The notes beneath the pieces are model-generated. The model worked only from the letters and a program-made list of their open reading frames with translations, had not been told where the DNA came from and searched no databases. A program made the translations under genes and the position numbers. Below are positions 27,778 to 34,969 of a stretch of 64,000 nucleotides of DNA, piece after piece; position 1 is the first letter of the stretch; every line of letters starts with the position of its first letter. The stretch spans positions 7,419-71,418 of the forward strand of contig JBAQTC010000022.1 in assembly GCA_049296795.1 (NCBI GenBank), in the 5' to 3' direction. This stretch comes from CAXNKH01 sp049296795. Lineage in GTDB: Bacteria > Pseudomonadota > Gammaproteobacteria > Burkholderiales > Burkholderiaceae_C.

Positions 27778-29400
27778 CTATCGTGGTGTGAACGCCGAAC
27801 GCTTCACGTAGACGAAGATCTCGCCCTGGCAGTCGGGTTCGCAGGGCCAGGTGGCATTGGCCGGGGAGTCCTGGATTTCCCGCAGGAGGGCGTAGGAACG
27901 GTTGGCGTTCAGGATGGACAGGAAGTTCCTGTAGGGGGCCGTCAGACCTTCGTGCGTTCCCTGCAGCAGAATGATGTCGAAGGCCTGACCGGCGAGCGTT
28001 TCATTGAGCTGATCGATCTGCCTGGGAAAGATCGAAACCTTGGTGTGGAACCACAGCGGAAGCCCCTTGGGCGGCGCGGCGCTGAGCTCGGTGTAGATGG
28101 GCGTGAGTTCGGTGAGGTTCAGCACCTTGAGCTCCGCGCCCGGGGCGGCGGCCCGTTTCTCGGCGGCGATGCGCTTCAATTCCAGAATGGTGTCGATCGT
28201 CTGCTGCGGAGCCTGCATATGCGGGCTGAAGGCCTGGAGTTCGGCCGGGAAACCGGCCATGGGCCTGGAGAGCTTCCGGTAGTCGAAGAAGAAGTGTTCG
28301 GGCTGGTGCAGCGCCACTGATTCGAACACGTGGTAGACGTCACTGACGGGCCGGATCATCACGCGCGCGGAGGTGTACAGCTCCACCAGTACCACCAGCG
28401 CCTTGAACCGGATCTTCAGCTGCAGGCATTCGTCGACGATGACGGGCAGAAAGGCTACGAAATAATAGTGCGTGAAACCCAGGCCGCTGGTGGTGCGGCT
28501 GACCGAGGCAGCGGTGATGAAGATGGAGGCGACCAGCAGGCGGAAGTTGTTTCGGGCCAGGGCGATGAGCGACGTGACCCAGCCCAGGGTGCCGAAGGAG
28601 TTGCCGAACAGGTCCCGCAGCGAGATCGACCGGGCTTCGTGCGGCTTCTGACCGTAGTTGAACCAGTATTTGAACTGCTCGGCGTCCGTGGCCTGAATGA
28701 AAAGGGCGATGACCGCCACGGCGGAGAAGGCGAAGAGCAGCAGGTTGATGGCCAGGGCCAGCAGCCGCGCCCTGTCCCGCATGCAGTCCAGGCCGGGCAG
28801 AATCTTGTCGCGGTCCGAACCCAGGCTGACCACGGCGACAAAAAAGCCCGCGATCAGCAGCGTGAGCAGCCCGAAGTCCTGCTTGGCCAGCACGGCCAGG
28901 CCGGCCAGCAGGCCGGCGGCCACTACTGAGATGCGGCTGGAGCCCAGCGCGCATAGCGCCCCGGCGACCAGCAGGAGGGCGCCGGTGCTATTGTACCAGG
29001 GGTGGGTCAGCAGCAGCAGGTAGAAGACGGAGAAGGAGAGCAGCGCAATGCGCCTGATGAGTGCCCGGGTGCCGATCCTGCCCAGCAGGGCATAGACGAG
29101 GACCAGCAGGCAGGCATTCTGGAACTGCTGCGAAAGCAGGAAGACGGTCCAGTTCGGCTCGAAAAGCTTGAAGAAGAGGGCCGGGATGACGAAGGAGGCC
29201 GGCCCGACTGGAGCGCCGAAATCCCGGTAGGGGACCTGCCCGAGGAAGAGTCGGTAGGAACCCTCGAAGGCGATGGCGTAGTCGCGGAAATAGGCGAAGT
29301 CCCGGATTTCGAAGGCGATGAAGACGCCGAGCAAGCACAGGGCCATGACGGCATAGTCGACGAGGTTCTGACGGGTATCCGGGGCGTATGTGCTTGCCAT
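27778..29400 (-). CDS. GT-C-like integral membrane protein, possible glycosyltransferase
   Basis: About 540 residues from the ATG at 29400, which lies 22 bases after the aldolase stop. The first 340 or so residues hold many hydrophobic helices; near residues 40-70 there is YAIAFEGSYRLFLGQVPYRD followed by FGAPVGP, a layout typical of GT-C enzymes (GT39/ArnT type) that use polyprenyl-phosphate sugars in the periplasm. A roughly 190-residue soluble C-terminal part follows. It is the last gene of the msbA operon. It could instead be a polymerase-like protein; the acceptor is unknown. Confidence 0.65.
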   Translation of the reverse strand: MASTYAPDTRQNLVDYAVMALCLLGVFIAFEIRDFAYFRDYAIAFEGSYRLFLGQVPYRDFGAPVGPASFVIPALFFKLFEPNWTVFLLSQQFQNACLLVLVYALLGRIGTRALIRRIALLSFSVFYLLLLTHPWYNSTGALLLVAGALCALGSSRISVVAAGLLAGLAVLAKQDFGLLTLLIAGFFVAVVSLGSDRDKILPGLDCMRDRARLLALAINLLLFAFSAVAVIALFIQATDAEQFKYWFNYGQKPHEARSISLRDLFGNSFGTLGWVTSLIALARNNFRLLVASIFITAASVSRTTSGLGFTHYYFVAFLPVIVDECLQLKIRFKALVVLVELYTSARVMIRPVSDVYHVFESVALHQPEHFFFDYRKLSRPMAGFPAELQAFSPHMQAPQQTIDTILELKRIAAEKRAAAPGAELKVLNLTELTPIYTELSAAPPKGLPLWFHTKVSIFPRQIDQLNETLAGQAFDIILLQGTHEGLTAPYRNFLSILNANRSYALLREIQDSPANATWPCEPDCQGEIFVYVKRSAFTPR

Positions 29401-29422
29401 ACCGCGCTTTCTTGGGCTAGGT

Positions 29423-30463
29423 TCAGGGGGCCGACTGGTTGAGCGTGAACCGGTATTTCTCGGCATCCCAGTTGAGCAGGCTTGCGATCTGTTCGTGGCT
29501 CAGGGGCTCGAGACGCTGCCCGACCGGCTGCCGTGCCATCACGTCCAGGTAGAAGGCCAGCTGCGCCTTTTGCGCCGGCGTGACAGCTCGGTTTTCGAGT
29601 ACGCCCGCCCCCTTGACGAAGACGAAGGGCGGGGCCGGGTCGGCCGCCTTCAGTGCGTCGCGCAAGGCGGCTGGCTCGTCGATGCGGATCGCATATGCCC
29701 CGAGGAACACGACGTGATCGGGGCAGATCGCCCAGCTGTCGTCCAGGCGCTCGTACAGTTCGGGATCGGTCGCAAGGTACTGCAGCGCTGCATGGGAAAA
29801 GACTTGGTAGGCCGTGCCGTCCAGCGCGGCGGCAGAAAGCCCGGGGGCGCCATGTGCGGTGCCGTCCAGCGGCCGCGGCCGGCTGCCTAGGCGCCGGCAC
29901 AGGGTCTGCAGGTGACCGTCGATCTCCTCGATCGTTTCGGCGCCCAGGATCACACCATGGTTCTTGAGCAGCACGACCTGGATGCCTGGCTTCTCGCGCA
30001 TCCTAGCGTGGATGGCCTGGGCCAGGTCGGCGCCGGGCTTGTGGTAGTCGACCAGCTCCCAGGCGAAGGTATCGCCGAGGGCGGCCTGGAGATCGGCCCT
30101 GCAGTTGCGGCGTGCGAGGTGGACTACCGCGTCCACCGGGTGCAGGTGCACGACGAACTGCTGCGGCATCAACGCATGCAGCAGGGTTTCGATGGAGGGG
30201 CGCAGCGTATAACCTTCCAGGGCCCTGGGGTTGAAAGCGTAGTCGCCGCGCGCGAGTGCAGCATCGACCGGCGGCCGGTCAACCGGGACGAAGATCTCCT
30301 GTTGCTCTGCGTCGGCCAACCAGGTCCCGGAGGCCTTGATCCAGAGTGTATCGCCGGATTTCCAGGAGACGTTGCCGCCCGCCGCCTGCACGAGCAGGCG
30401 GTCCCGGGCGATGGACGCGCAGTAGCGCTGGACCTCGGTCCGCAGCGGGTCGTCAGCTGGCAT
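29423..30463 (-). CDS. Class II aldolase/adducin family protein
   Basis: 346 residues. The N-terminal domain has the aldolase layout: QAAGGNVSWKSGDTLWIKAS for phosphate binding, HLHPVDAVVH for the metal histidines and LLKNHGVILGAETIEEI for the third histidine. This matches fuculose/rhamnulose/ribulose-phosphate aldolase relatives. A C-terminal extension (CPDHVVFLGAYAI, FVFVKGAGVLENRAVTPAQK) resembles the linker region of RhaD-type aldolase/dehydrogenase fusions without the dehydrogenase. Its start overlaps the HAD gene by 11 bases. In this locus it probably makes or cleaves a ketose phosphate or similar precursor. Confidence 0.8.
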   Translation of the reverse strand: MPADDPLRTEVQRYCASIARDRLLVQAAGGNVSWKSGDTLWIKASGTWLADAEQQEIFVPVDRPPVDAALARGDYAFNPRALEGYTLRPSIETLLHALMPQQFVVHLHPVDAVVHLARRNCRADLQAALGDTFAWELVDYHKPGADLAQAIHARMREKPGIQVVLLKNHGVILGAETIEEIDGHLQTLCRRLGSRPRPLDGTAHGAPGLSAAALDGTAYQVFSHAALQYLATDPELYERLDDSWAICPDHVVFLGAYAIRIDEPAALRDALKAADPAPPFVFVKGAGVLENRAVTPAQKAQLAFYLDVMARQPVGQRLEPLSHEQIASLLNWDAEKYRFTLNQSAP

Positions 30464-31214
30464 GGGGCACCTCCGCGGCGAGTCTGGCGATCAGGGCTCG
30501 CAGCTCCCTGAATTCGCCGAAGAGGGCGTCCGGGGCGCAGGCGCCGGTGCCGGCTTCGGTGCCGCTGTGGATCTTCTGCAGGGTGACGGCGTTAATCTTT
30601 TCTCGTGCGCCCTGGATGTCATTGACCGGGTTGTCTCCAACCATCCAGATGCAGTCCCCCTTGGGGCACATCTTCTCGATCGCGATCTGGAACGGCGACT
30701 GGTGCGGCTTGTCGTGGCCGGCTTCCTCGCTGGTGACGATGTAATCAAAATAGTGGTCCAGGCCGAAGTAGACGACCTTCCGGAACTGGATCTGCGCCGT
30801 AAGGTCGGTGACGATGGCGGTCGGGATGCCCAGCAGCCGGATGTCGTCCAGCACGTCCTTCACTCCGTCGAATAGGATGGCGTTGCTCAAGAAGGTACGC
30901 CAGTAGGTCTGCTCGAAATCCAGCGCCAGCAGGACCTGCGAGCCTAGGCCCATTATCTCCAGCATGCGCTGCAGGTACAGCAGACGGCTGTGCGAGGAGG
31001 CGGTGTGCTTGAGCCGGTTCTTGACCTGCTTGCGGGCCTCGTCGAAGGCCTTGTCGAAGTCCGCCCCTGCGATGGAGAAGGTCGTGGTCACCTTCTGCCG
31101 GATGGCGCGCATGGCTGCGGCATGGGCCGGGTCGTACGGATACAGCGTGTTGTCCGTATCGAACAGGAATGCATCCGGCAGGCGGGTGAATCGCTCGGTG
31201 TTCTGGATTTTCAT
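30453..31214 (-). CDS. HAD superfamily hydrolase (YjjG/pyrimidine 5'-nucleotidase-like)
   Basis: 253 residues from the ATG at 31214, five bases after the previous stop; longer in-frame extensions run into the neighbouring gene. Motif I is AFLFDTDNTLYPYD, motif II lies in TAIVTDLTAQ, the motif III lysine in EEAGHDKPHQSPFQIA and motif IV is WMVGDNPVNDIQGA. The DNTLYPYDP form is typical of phosphatases acting on nucleotides or sugar phosphates. In the operon it would remove a phosphate from an intermediate made by the aldolase and the kinase domain; this is inference. Confidence 0.85.
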   Translation of the reverse strand: MKIQNTERFTRLPDAFLFDTDNTLYPYDPAHAAAMRAIRQKVTTTFSIAGADFDKAFDEARKQVKNRLKHTASSHSRLLYLQRMLEIMGLGSQVLLALDFEQTYWRTFLSNAILFDGVKDVLDDIRLLGIPTAIVTDLTAQIQFRKVVYFGLDHYFDYIVTSEEAGHDKPHQSPFQIAIEKMCPKGDCIWMVGDNPVNDIQGAREKINAVTLQKIHSGTEAGTGACAPDALFGEFRELRALIARLAAEVPHAS

Positions 31215-31219
31215 TTGGC

Positions 31220-33271
31220 CTAGATGATCCGCTTGGTCAGGGCTTGGTTGATGTGGGAGAGCGTGATCAACTGCATCAAGCCGATTACGCCCGCTTGCCA
31301 TTGCGGTTGGATGTCGAGGAACTCGATGATACGCGGGCAAAGGATATGGGCGGCCAGGGCGATGTCCTCCGCAGAGGTCTCGCCCTCGATGGTGATGGTC
31401 ATTTCAGCCCCGTCGCTGGAGGGCTCGATGTCGACATGCAGGCCGCAGACGCCGACCAGCACGCGCGTGAGCGAGAGCTCGTTGAAGCCGTGCCGGGTGC
31501 GCACGACGAGCTTGAGTCGCAGGGGCTGGGCGTCGTCCAGTTCGTCGAGCACGCGCGGGTGGATGGGCTGCAGGGACAGGATGAGGTCGGCATGCAGGGC
31601 CTGGGGGCGGATGAAGCGTTCCGAGTCAGGTTCACGCTTCTGGAAAGACGAGAGCACGCGTTCCACTGTGTGGCCGCGCTGCTTGACGTCGCGCTGGAGC
31701 TTGAAGTAGCGGCGCAGTGCTTCGTCGATGTCCAGGTAGATCTTGAGGTTGTAGCACTCCCTGAGGATGGGGAGGTACAGGGCGTGCAGTCCGCTGGCGA
31801 TGATGAAGTCGTTGCTCTCGATGAGATGCGGCTTGCTCATCTTGCCTGTCTGGTGGTCGTAATGCCTAGACTGGATGGATTTTCCGTCCGTCAGGGCGAT
31901 GAGGTCGTTGCAGAACCCTTCGAGGTCGTTGGCCATGGGGTTCAGGTGCGTCATCACCTGCCACATGGGTTTCTGCCGATCCCAGAGATGGTAGTCGTCG
32001 CCCGACAGTTTGACTACGGAGTGGATGCCAAACAGACCGGTGATGGAGTCCGCGTATGTGTCCTTGCCTGCACCGGAGTCGCCGGCGATACCGATGACGA
32101 AGGGCTTGCGACTGAGCCGGAAGTAGTCGTTGCGGTTGATGGTCTCGCGCCAGATCCGCAGGGCCAGCACGATGCCGATGGCCACCATGCCCGTGAGCAG
32201 CAGCGAGCGCGCGTGCGTACCCAGCTGGTTGCTCAGGTGCAGGGCCCGGTGGAAGTCGAACTCGCCGCCGCTGGACAGGCGCAGCGGGGAATTGATCAGG
32301 GTGCTCAGCACGTACAGGCCCGAGAAGGCCGCCGTGAGGGTGATGGCCATGCGTCCGCTCGTTGCCTGGTAGAGGACCAGGAAGGGGATGCTCCAGACGA
32401 ACCAGCCGGGCGAGGCGGGCGTCATGAAGACGATCATCAGGAAGGCCAGGCCGGTAATGCCCTGGAAGAGCTCGAAGTTCAGGCGCCGCACCCGCCATGC
32501 GTAATAGAGCATGAGCAGGTACACGAGCGGCACGACGTAGACGGCGGTGTGGCTGCCTAGGTCCAGGGCCAGGAAGTAGATCTTGCCCATCTCGGGGTTG
32601 CTCAGGAGCATGCGGATGCCGCTGGCCGAGAACAGGAAGGGAACGAAGAGCATGACCCCCACCATGACAAAACCGGCCACGAACTCGGCCAGGCGCTGCC
32701 GTAGGGGACGGTTGTTGTACAGGAAGACGAGGAAGAAGGGCAGCGCGACGACCATGCTCAGCTTGGCGGAGATCGCCGCTGCGCACAGCGCCCCCGCCAG
32801 CCGCAACTGGTGGCTGCGTGTGAAATGGATGGAGAGCGTCAGGAGCAGCACGGGGATCAGGTCGTTGAGACCCAGTCCGTAGCTGGCGAGGATGACGATG
32901 GGCGAGAGCCAGTAGGCGGCCAGCAGTAACCGTATGCGGTCGGGCAGCAGGCGCTGCAGCACGAGCAGCAGCAGGACGTCGCACACGAGCAGCGTCAGCG
33001 CATAGGCGAGGATGGACGACAGGCCTAGCAGCTTGGCGGCGATGGTCATGGGCAGGAAGGCCACCCACATGGCGTAGCCATACGGGAAGGCGGCCGGCGT
33101 GCCGCCATCGGCCAGCCAGGTCGACCAGGGGTCCGGGCTCAGGTGGTCGATGCTGGCGTCGAGGAAGGGTGCATACCAGTCCACCACGGCCAGGGGTGCC
33201 AGTCCGGCGATCAGGGCCAGGCGGATGAGCAGGCCGAGGGCAAACAGCGGATGAAGGAAAAGCAGCTTCAT
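31220..33271 (-). CDS. Fusion: polytopic membrane (GT-C-like) protein and phosphoribulokinase/uridine kinase-like domain
   Basis: 683 residues from the ATG at 33271, which overlaps the upstream stop by four bases. Residues 1-375 hold about ten hydrophobic helices resembling GT87-type mannosyltransferases (YGLGLNDLIPVLLLTLSI; CAAAISAKLSMVVALPFF). Residues 388-570 are a P-loop kinase: Walker A GDSGAGKD at 397-404, KLSGDDYHLWDRQ at 421-433, RHYDHQTG at 469-476 and ASGLHALYL at 492-500. Its RDVKQRGHTVERV and FIRPQALHADLIL stretches look closer to phosphoribulokinase than to uridine kinase. A further roughly 110 residues end the protein. The reading frame is continuous with no sign of a frameshift. 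I know of no characterised enzyme with this architecture. Confidence 0.8.
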   Translation of the reverse strand: MKLLFLHPLFALGLLIRLALIAGLAPLAVVDWYAPFLDASIDHLSPDPWSTWLADGGTPAAFPYGYAMWVAFLPMTIAAKLLGLSSILAYALTLLVCDVLLLLVLQRLLPDRIRLLLAAYWLSPIVILASYGLGLNDLIPVLLLTLSIHFTRSHQLRLAGALCAAAISAKLSMVVALPFFLVFLYNNRPLRQRLAEFVAGFVMVGVMLFVPFLFSASGIRMLLSNPEMGKIYFLALDLGSHTAVYVVPLVYLLMLYYAWRVRRLNFELFQGITGLAFLMIVFMTPASPGWFVWSIPFLVLYQATSGRMAITLTAAFSGLYVLSTLINSPLRLSSGGEFDFHRALHLSNQLGTHARSLLLTGMVAIGIVLALRIWRETINRNDYFRLSRKPFVIGIAGDSGAGKDTYADSITGLFGIHSVVKLSGDDYHLWDRQKPMWQVMTHLNPMANDLEGFCNDLIALTDGKSIQSRHYDHQTGKMSKPHLIESNDFIIASGLHALYLPILRECYNLKIYLDIDEALRRYFKLQRDVKQRGHTVERVLSSFQKREPDSERFIRPQALHADLILSLQPIHPRVLDELDDAQPLRLKLVVRTRHGFNELSLTRVLVGVCGLHVDIEPSSDGAEMTITIEGETSAEDIALAAHILCPRIIEFLDIQPQWQAGVIGLMQLITLSHINQALTKRII

Positions 33272-33873
33272 GCGGGGGTGGTCGCCTGTTCCCACAGGTC
33301 GGGTCGTTTGGTGCACACGGCTTCGGCAACGATGCCGCGCTGGCCGAGCAGTTCGATCAGGTCGGGGATTTCCGTGGCCGCATCGCGGCCCTGCAGTTCG
33401 GGGGACACCAGGCACAGCTTGAAGCCTGCCTGATGCAACTGCCGCGCGGCTTCACGCGTCAGCGGGAACTTGGTGAAACAGTCGACCCAGACCCAGTCCA
33501 CCTTGCCGGCCAGGGTCATGGCCGTCTCGACCGACTCGAACTCCGACACGCGCACGGCGCAGCGGTGTTCGCCGGCGCGGGACCATTTCACGAGGTAGGG
33601 GAAGGACTGGTCGAGGAAGAAGTAGTCCTCGAAGCCGCGGCATTTCATGAGCTCGATCAGGCGGCCCTCGAGGCCTTCTTCCTTGACATTGAGGATCAGG
33701 GTACCGTGCTGGTAGGCCCGGAACCAGTCTTCGAAGGGCTCGCCGGCAACGAAGGGGTCGTGGTGGATGACGAGGTCCTTGCCCTGGCTGCGGATGTCGA
33801 CCTCGACCCCATACTTCGACGGCGTGGTCCGGAGTTCGGCCAGGGTGTTGCGGCGATGCGATATGAGCTTCAC
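33268..33873 (-). CDS. Glycerophosphodiester phosphodiesterase-like (PI-PLC superfamily) protein
   Basis: 201 residues from a GTG at 33873 that overlaps the upstream stop (GTGA). The fold signature is LISHRRNTL near residue 3, VEVDIRSQGKDLVIHHDPF with the Glu/Asp metal pair and second His, and repeated beta-strand/helix units such as FLDQSFPYLV and DWVWVDCF. The GDPD catalytic residues appear retained, although the protein is short (200 against 240-300) and has HRRN in place of HRG. Such small homologues occur in polysaccharide loci; the substrate may be a phosphodiester-linked glycan part, or the fold may serve another reaction. Confidence 0.7.
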   Translation of the reverse strand: MKLISHRRNTLAELRTTPSKYGVEVDIRSQGKDLVIHHDPFVAGEPFEDWFRAYQHGTLILNVKEEGLEGRLIELMKCRGFEDYFFLDQSFPYLVKWSRAGEHRCAVRVSEFESVETAMTLAGKVDWVWVDCFTKFPLTREAARQLHQAGFKLCLVSPELQGRDAATEIPDLIELLGQRGIVAEAVCTKRPDLWEQATTPA

Positions 33874-34568
33874 TTGGACAGGTTCCTTTTCAGGTCGATG
33901 CTGAAGTCCACCGTCCTGCGTATGAACTTCTTCTTGGCGGCCCAGTTCACGTTCCAGTGCGAAACGCCGTGGGCGCGGGGTCCGAACCGGACGGGAAAGC
34001 GGTGCACCGCCAGGCCCTGCACGCGGGCCTGGTAGTAGGCATACAGGTCGAGGGCGAAGTCGTGCGGGGGCGAGGCCCAGGTCTCGAAGAAGCGGCGGGA
34101 GAACAGGGTGGGTTGCGCATTGATGTCCCACATGGGACGGGCCAGCAGCAGGGTTTCGAAGAAGCTCATGCCGACCGTGAACAGGACGTCCATGGCAGGG
34201 CGGCCGTAGCGGCGGCCCTTGACGAAGACCCGGTCGGGGTCTGCCCCGAAGTAGGCGAGCCCGGCCAGCGCATCCTGCGGGTCGGTCTGCATGTCCGCAT
34301 GGGTCCAGCCCAGGATGTCCCCGTGCGCGGCGCGCAGGCCGGCGAGGATGCCGAAGCCGTAGCCCTGGTTGACCTCGACGCGCACGCTGCGGCAGCCGCG
34401 GTAGGCCGGCAGCAGTCTGGCGAGCACGGCGGGGCTGTTGTCCGTCGAGCCGTTGTCGACGAAGATGACCTCGACGCTTTCGCGTGCACCGAGGGTCTCG
34501 CAGCGCTCGAGCAGAAGCGGCAGGTTGGCCGCCTCGTTGTAGCAGGGGATGACTAGCGAAAACTTCAT
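33870..34568 (-). CDS. DPM-like family 2 glycosyltransferase (GtrB-type)
   Basis: 232 residues. It opens FSLVIPCYNEAANLPLLLE, followed by VIFVDNGSTDNSPAV, QGYGFGILAGLRAAHGDIL and the metal site THADMQTDP. This is the polyprenyl-phosphate sugar transferase pattern (DPM1/GtrB), but unlike GtrB no C-terminal membrane helices are present. It probably transfers a sugar from a nucleotide donor to undecaprenyl phosphate on the cytoplasmic face. The GtrA gene overlaps it by four bases upstream, which supports this. Confidence 0.8.
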   Translation of the reverse strand: MKFSLVIPCYNEAANLPLLLERCETLGARESVEVIFVDNGSTDNSPAVLARLLPAYRGCRSVRVEVNQGYGFGILAGLRAAHGDILGWTHADMQTDPQDALAGLAYFGADPDRVFVKGRRYGRPAMDVLFTVGMSFFETLLLARPMWDINAQPTLFSRRFFETWASPPHDFALDLYAYYQARVQGLAVHRFPVRFGPRAHGVSHWNVNWAAKKKFIRRTVDFSIDLKRNLSK

Positions 34569-34969
34569 GTCGCCCCACCCGGCCGCGTACTGACAAAAAC
34601 GAAATGCTTCATGCCCAGGAAGTTGAGGGTTGCGGAAACTCCGGTCGCAATCACGAAAGCCGCCGGAACCGGATAGGGGAGGCCGGACAGGATGCTGAGC
34701 GTGAGTGCGTTGGCATAGATGTTAATCAGAAGCGTCAGGGCGTACAGGGCCGCGAAGCGCCAGGCGCTGCCCGCGGCATGCGCACAGGTGCCGAAGGTCC
34801 AGAGGCGGTTGGCGAAATACGCGAAGACGGTGCCCGTGAGGAAGCCGGCACCTTTGGCCAGGTTGGTCTCGAGCAGCCCCGTCCAGACGATGCCGCGGTA
34901 GGTCAGGTAGTCGACCAGGACCGTCAGGCCACCGACAACCAGGAAGACGGCGAGTTCCTTCTTGATCAT
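34565..34969 (-). CDS. GtrA family membrane protein
   Basis: 134 residues with four hydrophobic helices, the GtrA layout: ELAVFLVVGGLTVLVDYLTY, ANRLWTFG with the conserved N-x-x-W-TF motif, and FLGMKHFVFV near the end. GtrA proteins are thought to move undecaprenyl-phosphate-linked sugars across the inner membrane. The ATG at 34969 overlaps the upstream nucleotidyltransferase stop, and its stop overlaps the GT2 gene, forming a tight GtrA-GtrB pair. Confidence 0.85.
   Translation of the reverse strand: MIKKELAVFLVVGGLTVLVDYLTYRGIVWTGLLETNLAKGAGFLTGTVFAYFANRLWTFGTCAHAAGSAWRFAALYALTLLINIYANALTLSILSGLPYPVPAAFVIATGVSATLNFLGMKHFVFVSTRPGGAT

Noticed and set aside
28330..28929. Antisense open frame inside the GT-C-like membrane protein gene
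   Set aside because: Low-complexity composition rich in Gln, Arg and Gly, no domain, and it lies within a real gene.
31244..32560. A 438-codon open frame antisense to the membrane-kinase fusion
   Set aside because: It is a mirror of a GC-rich real gene; the composition is typical of a shadow frame and there is no recognisable domain.
33268..34596. A single 442-codon frame covering the GDPD-like gene and the GT2 region
   Set aside because: The first 240 residues are an Arg/Pro/Gly-rich shadow of the GT2 gene; the real gene is the last 201 codons from the GTG at 33873.
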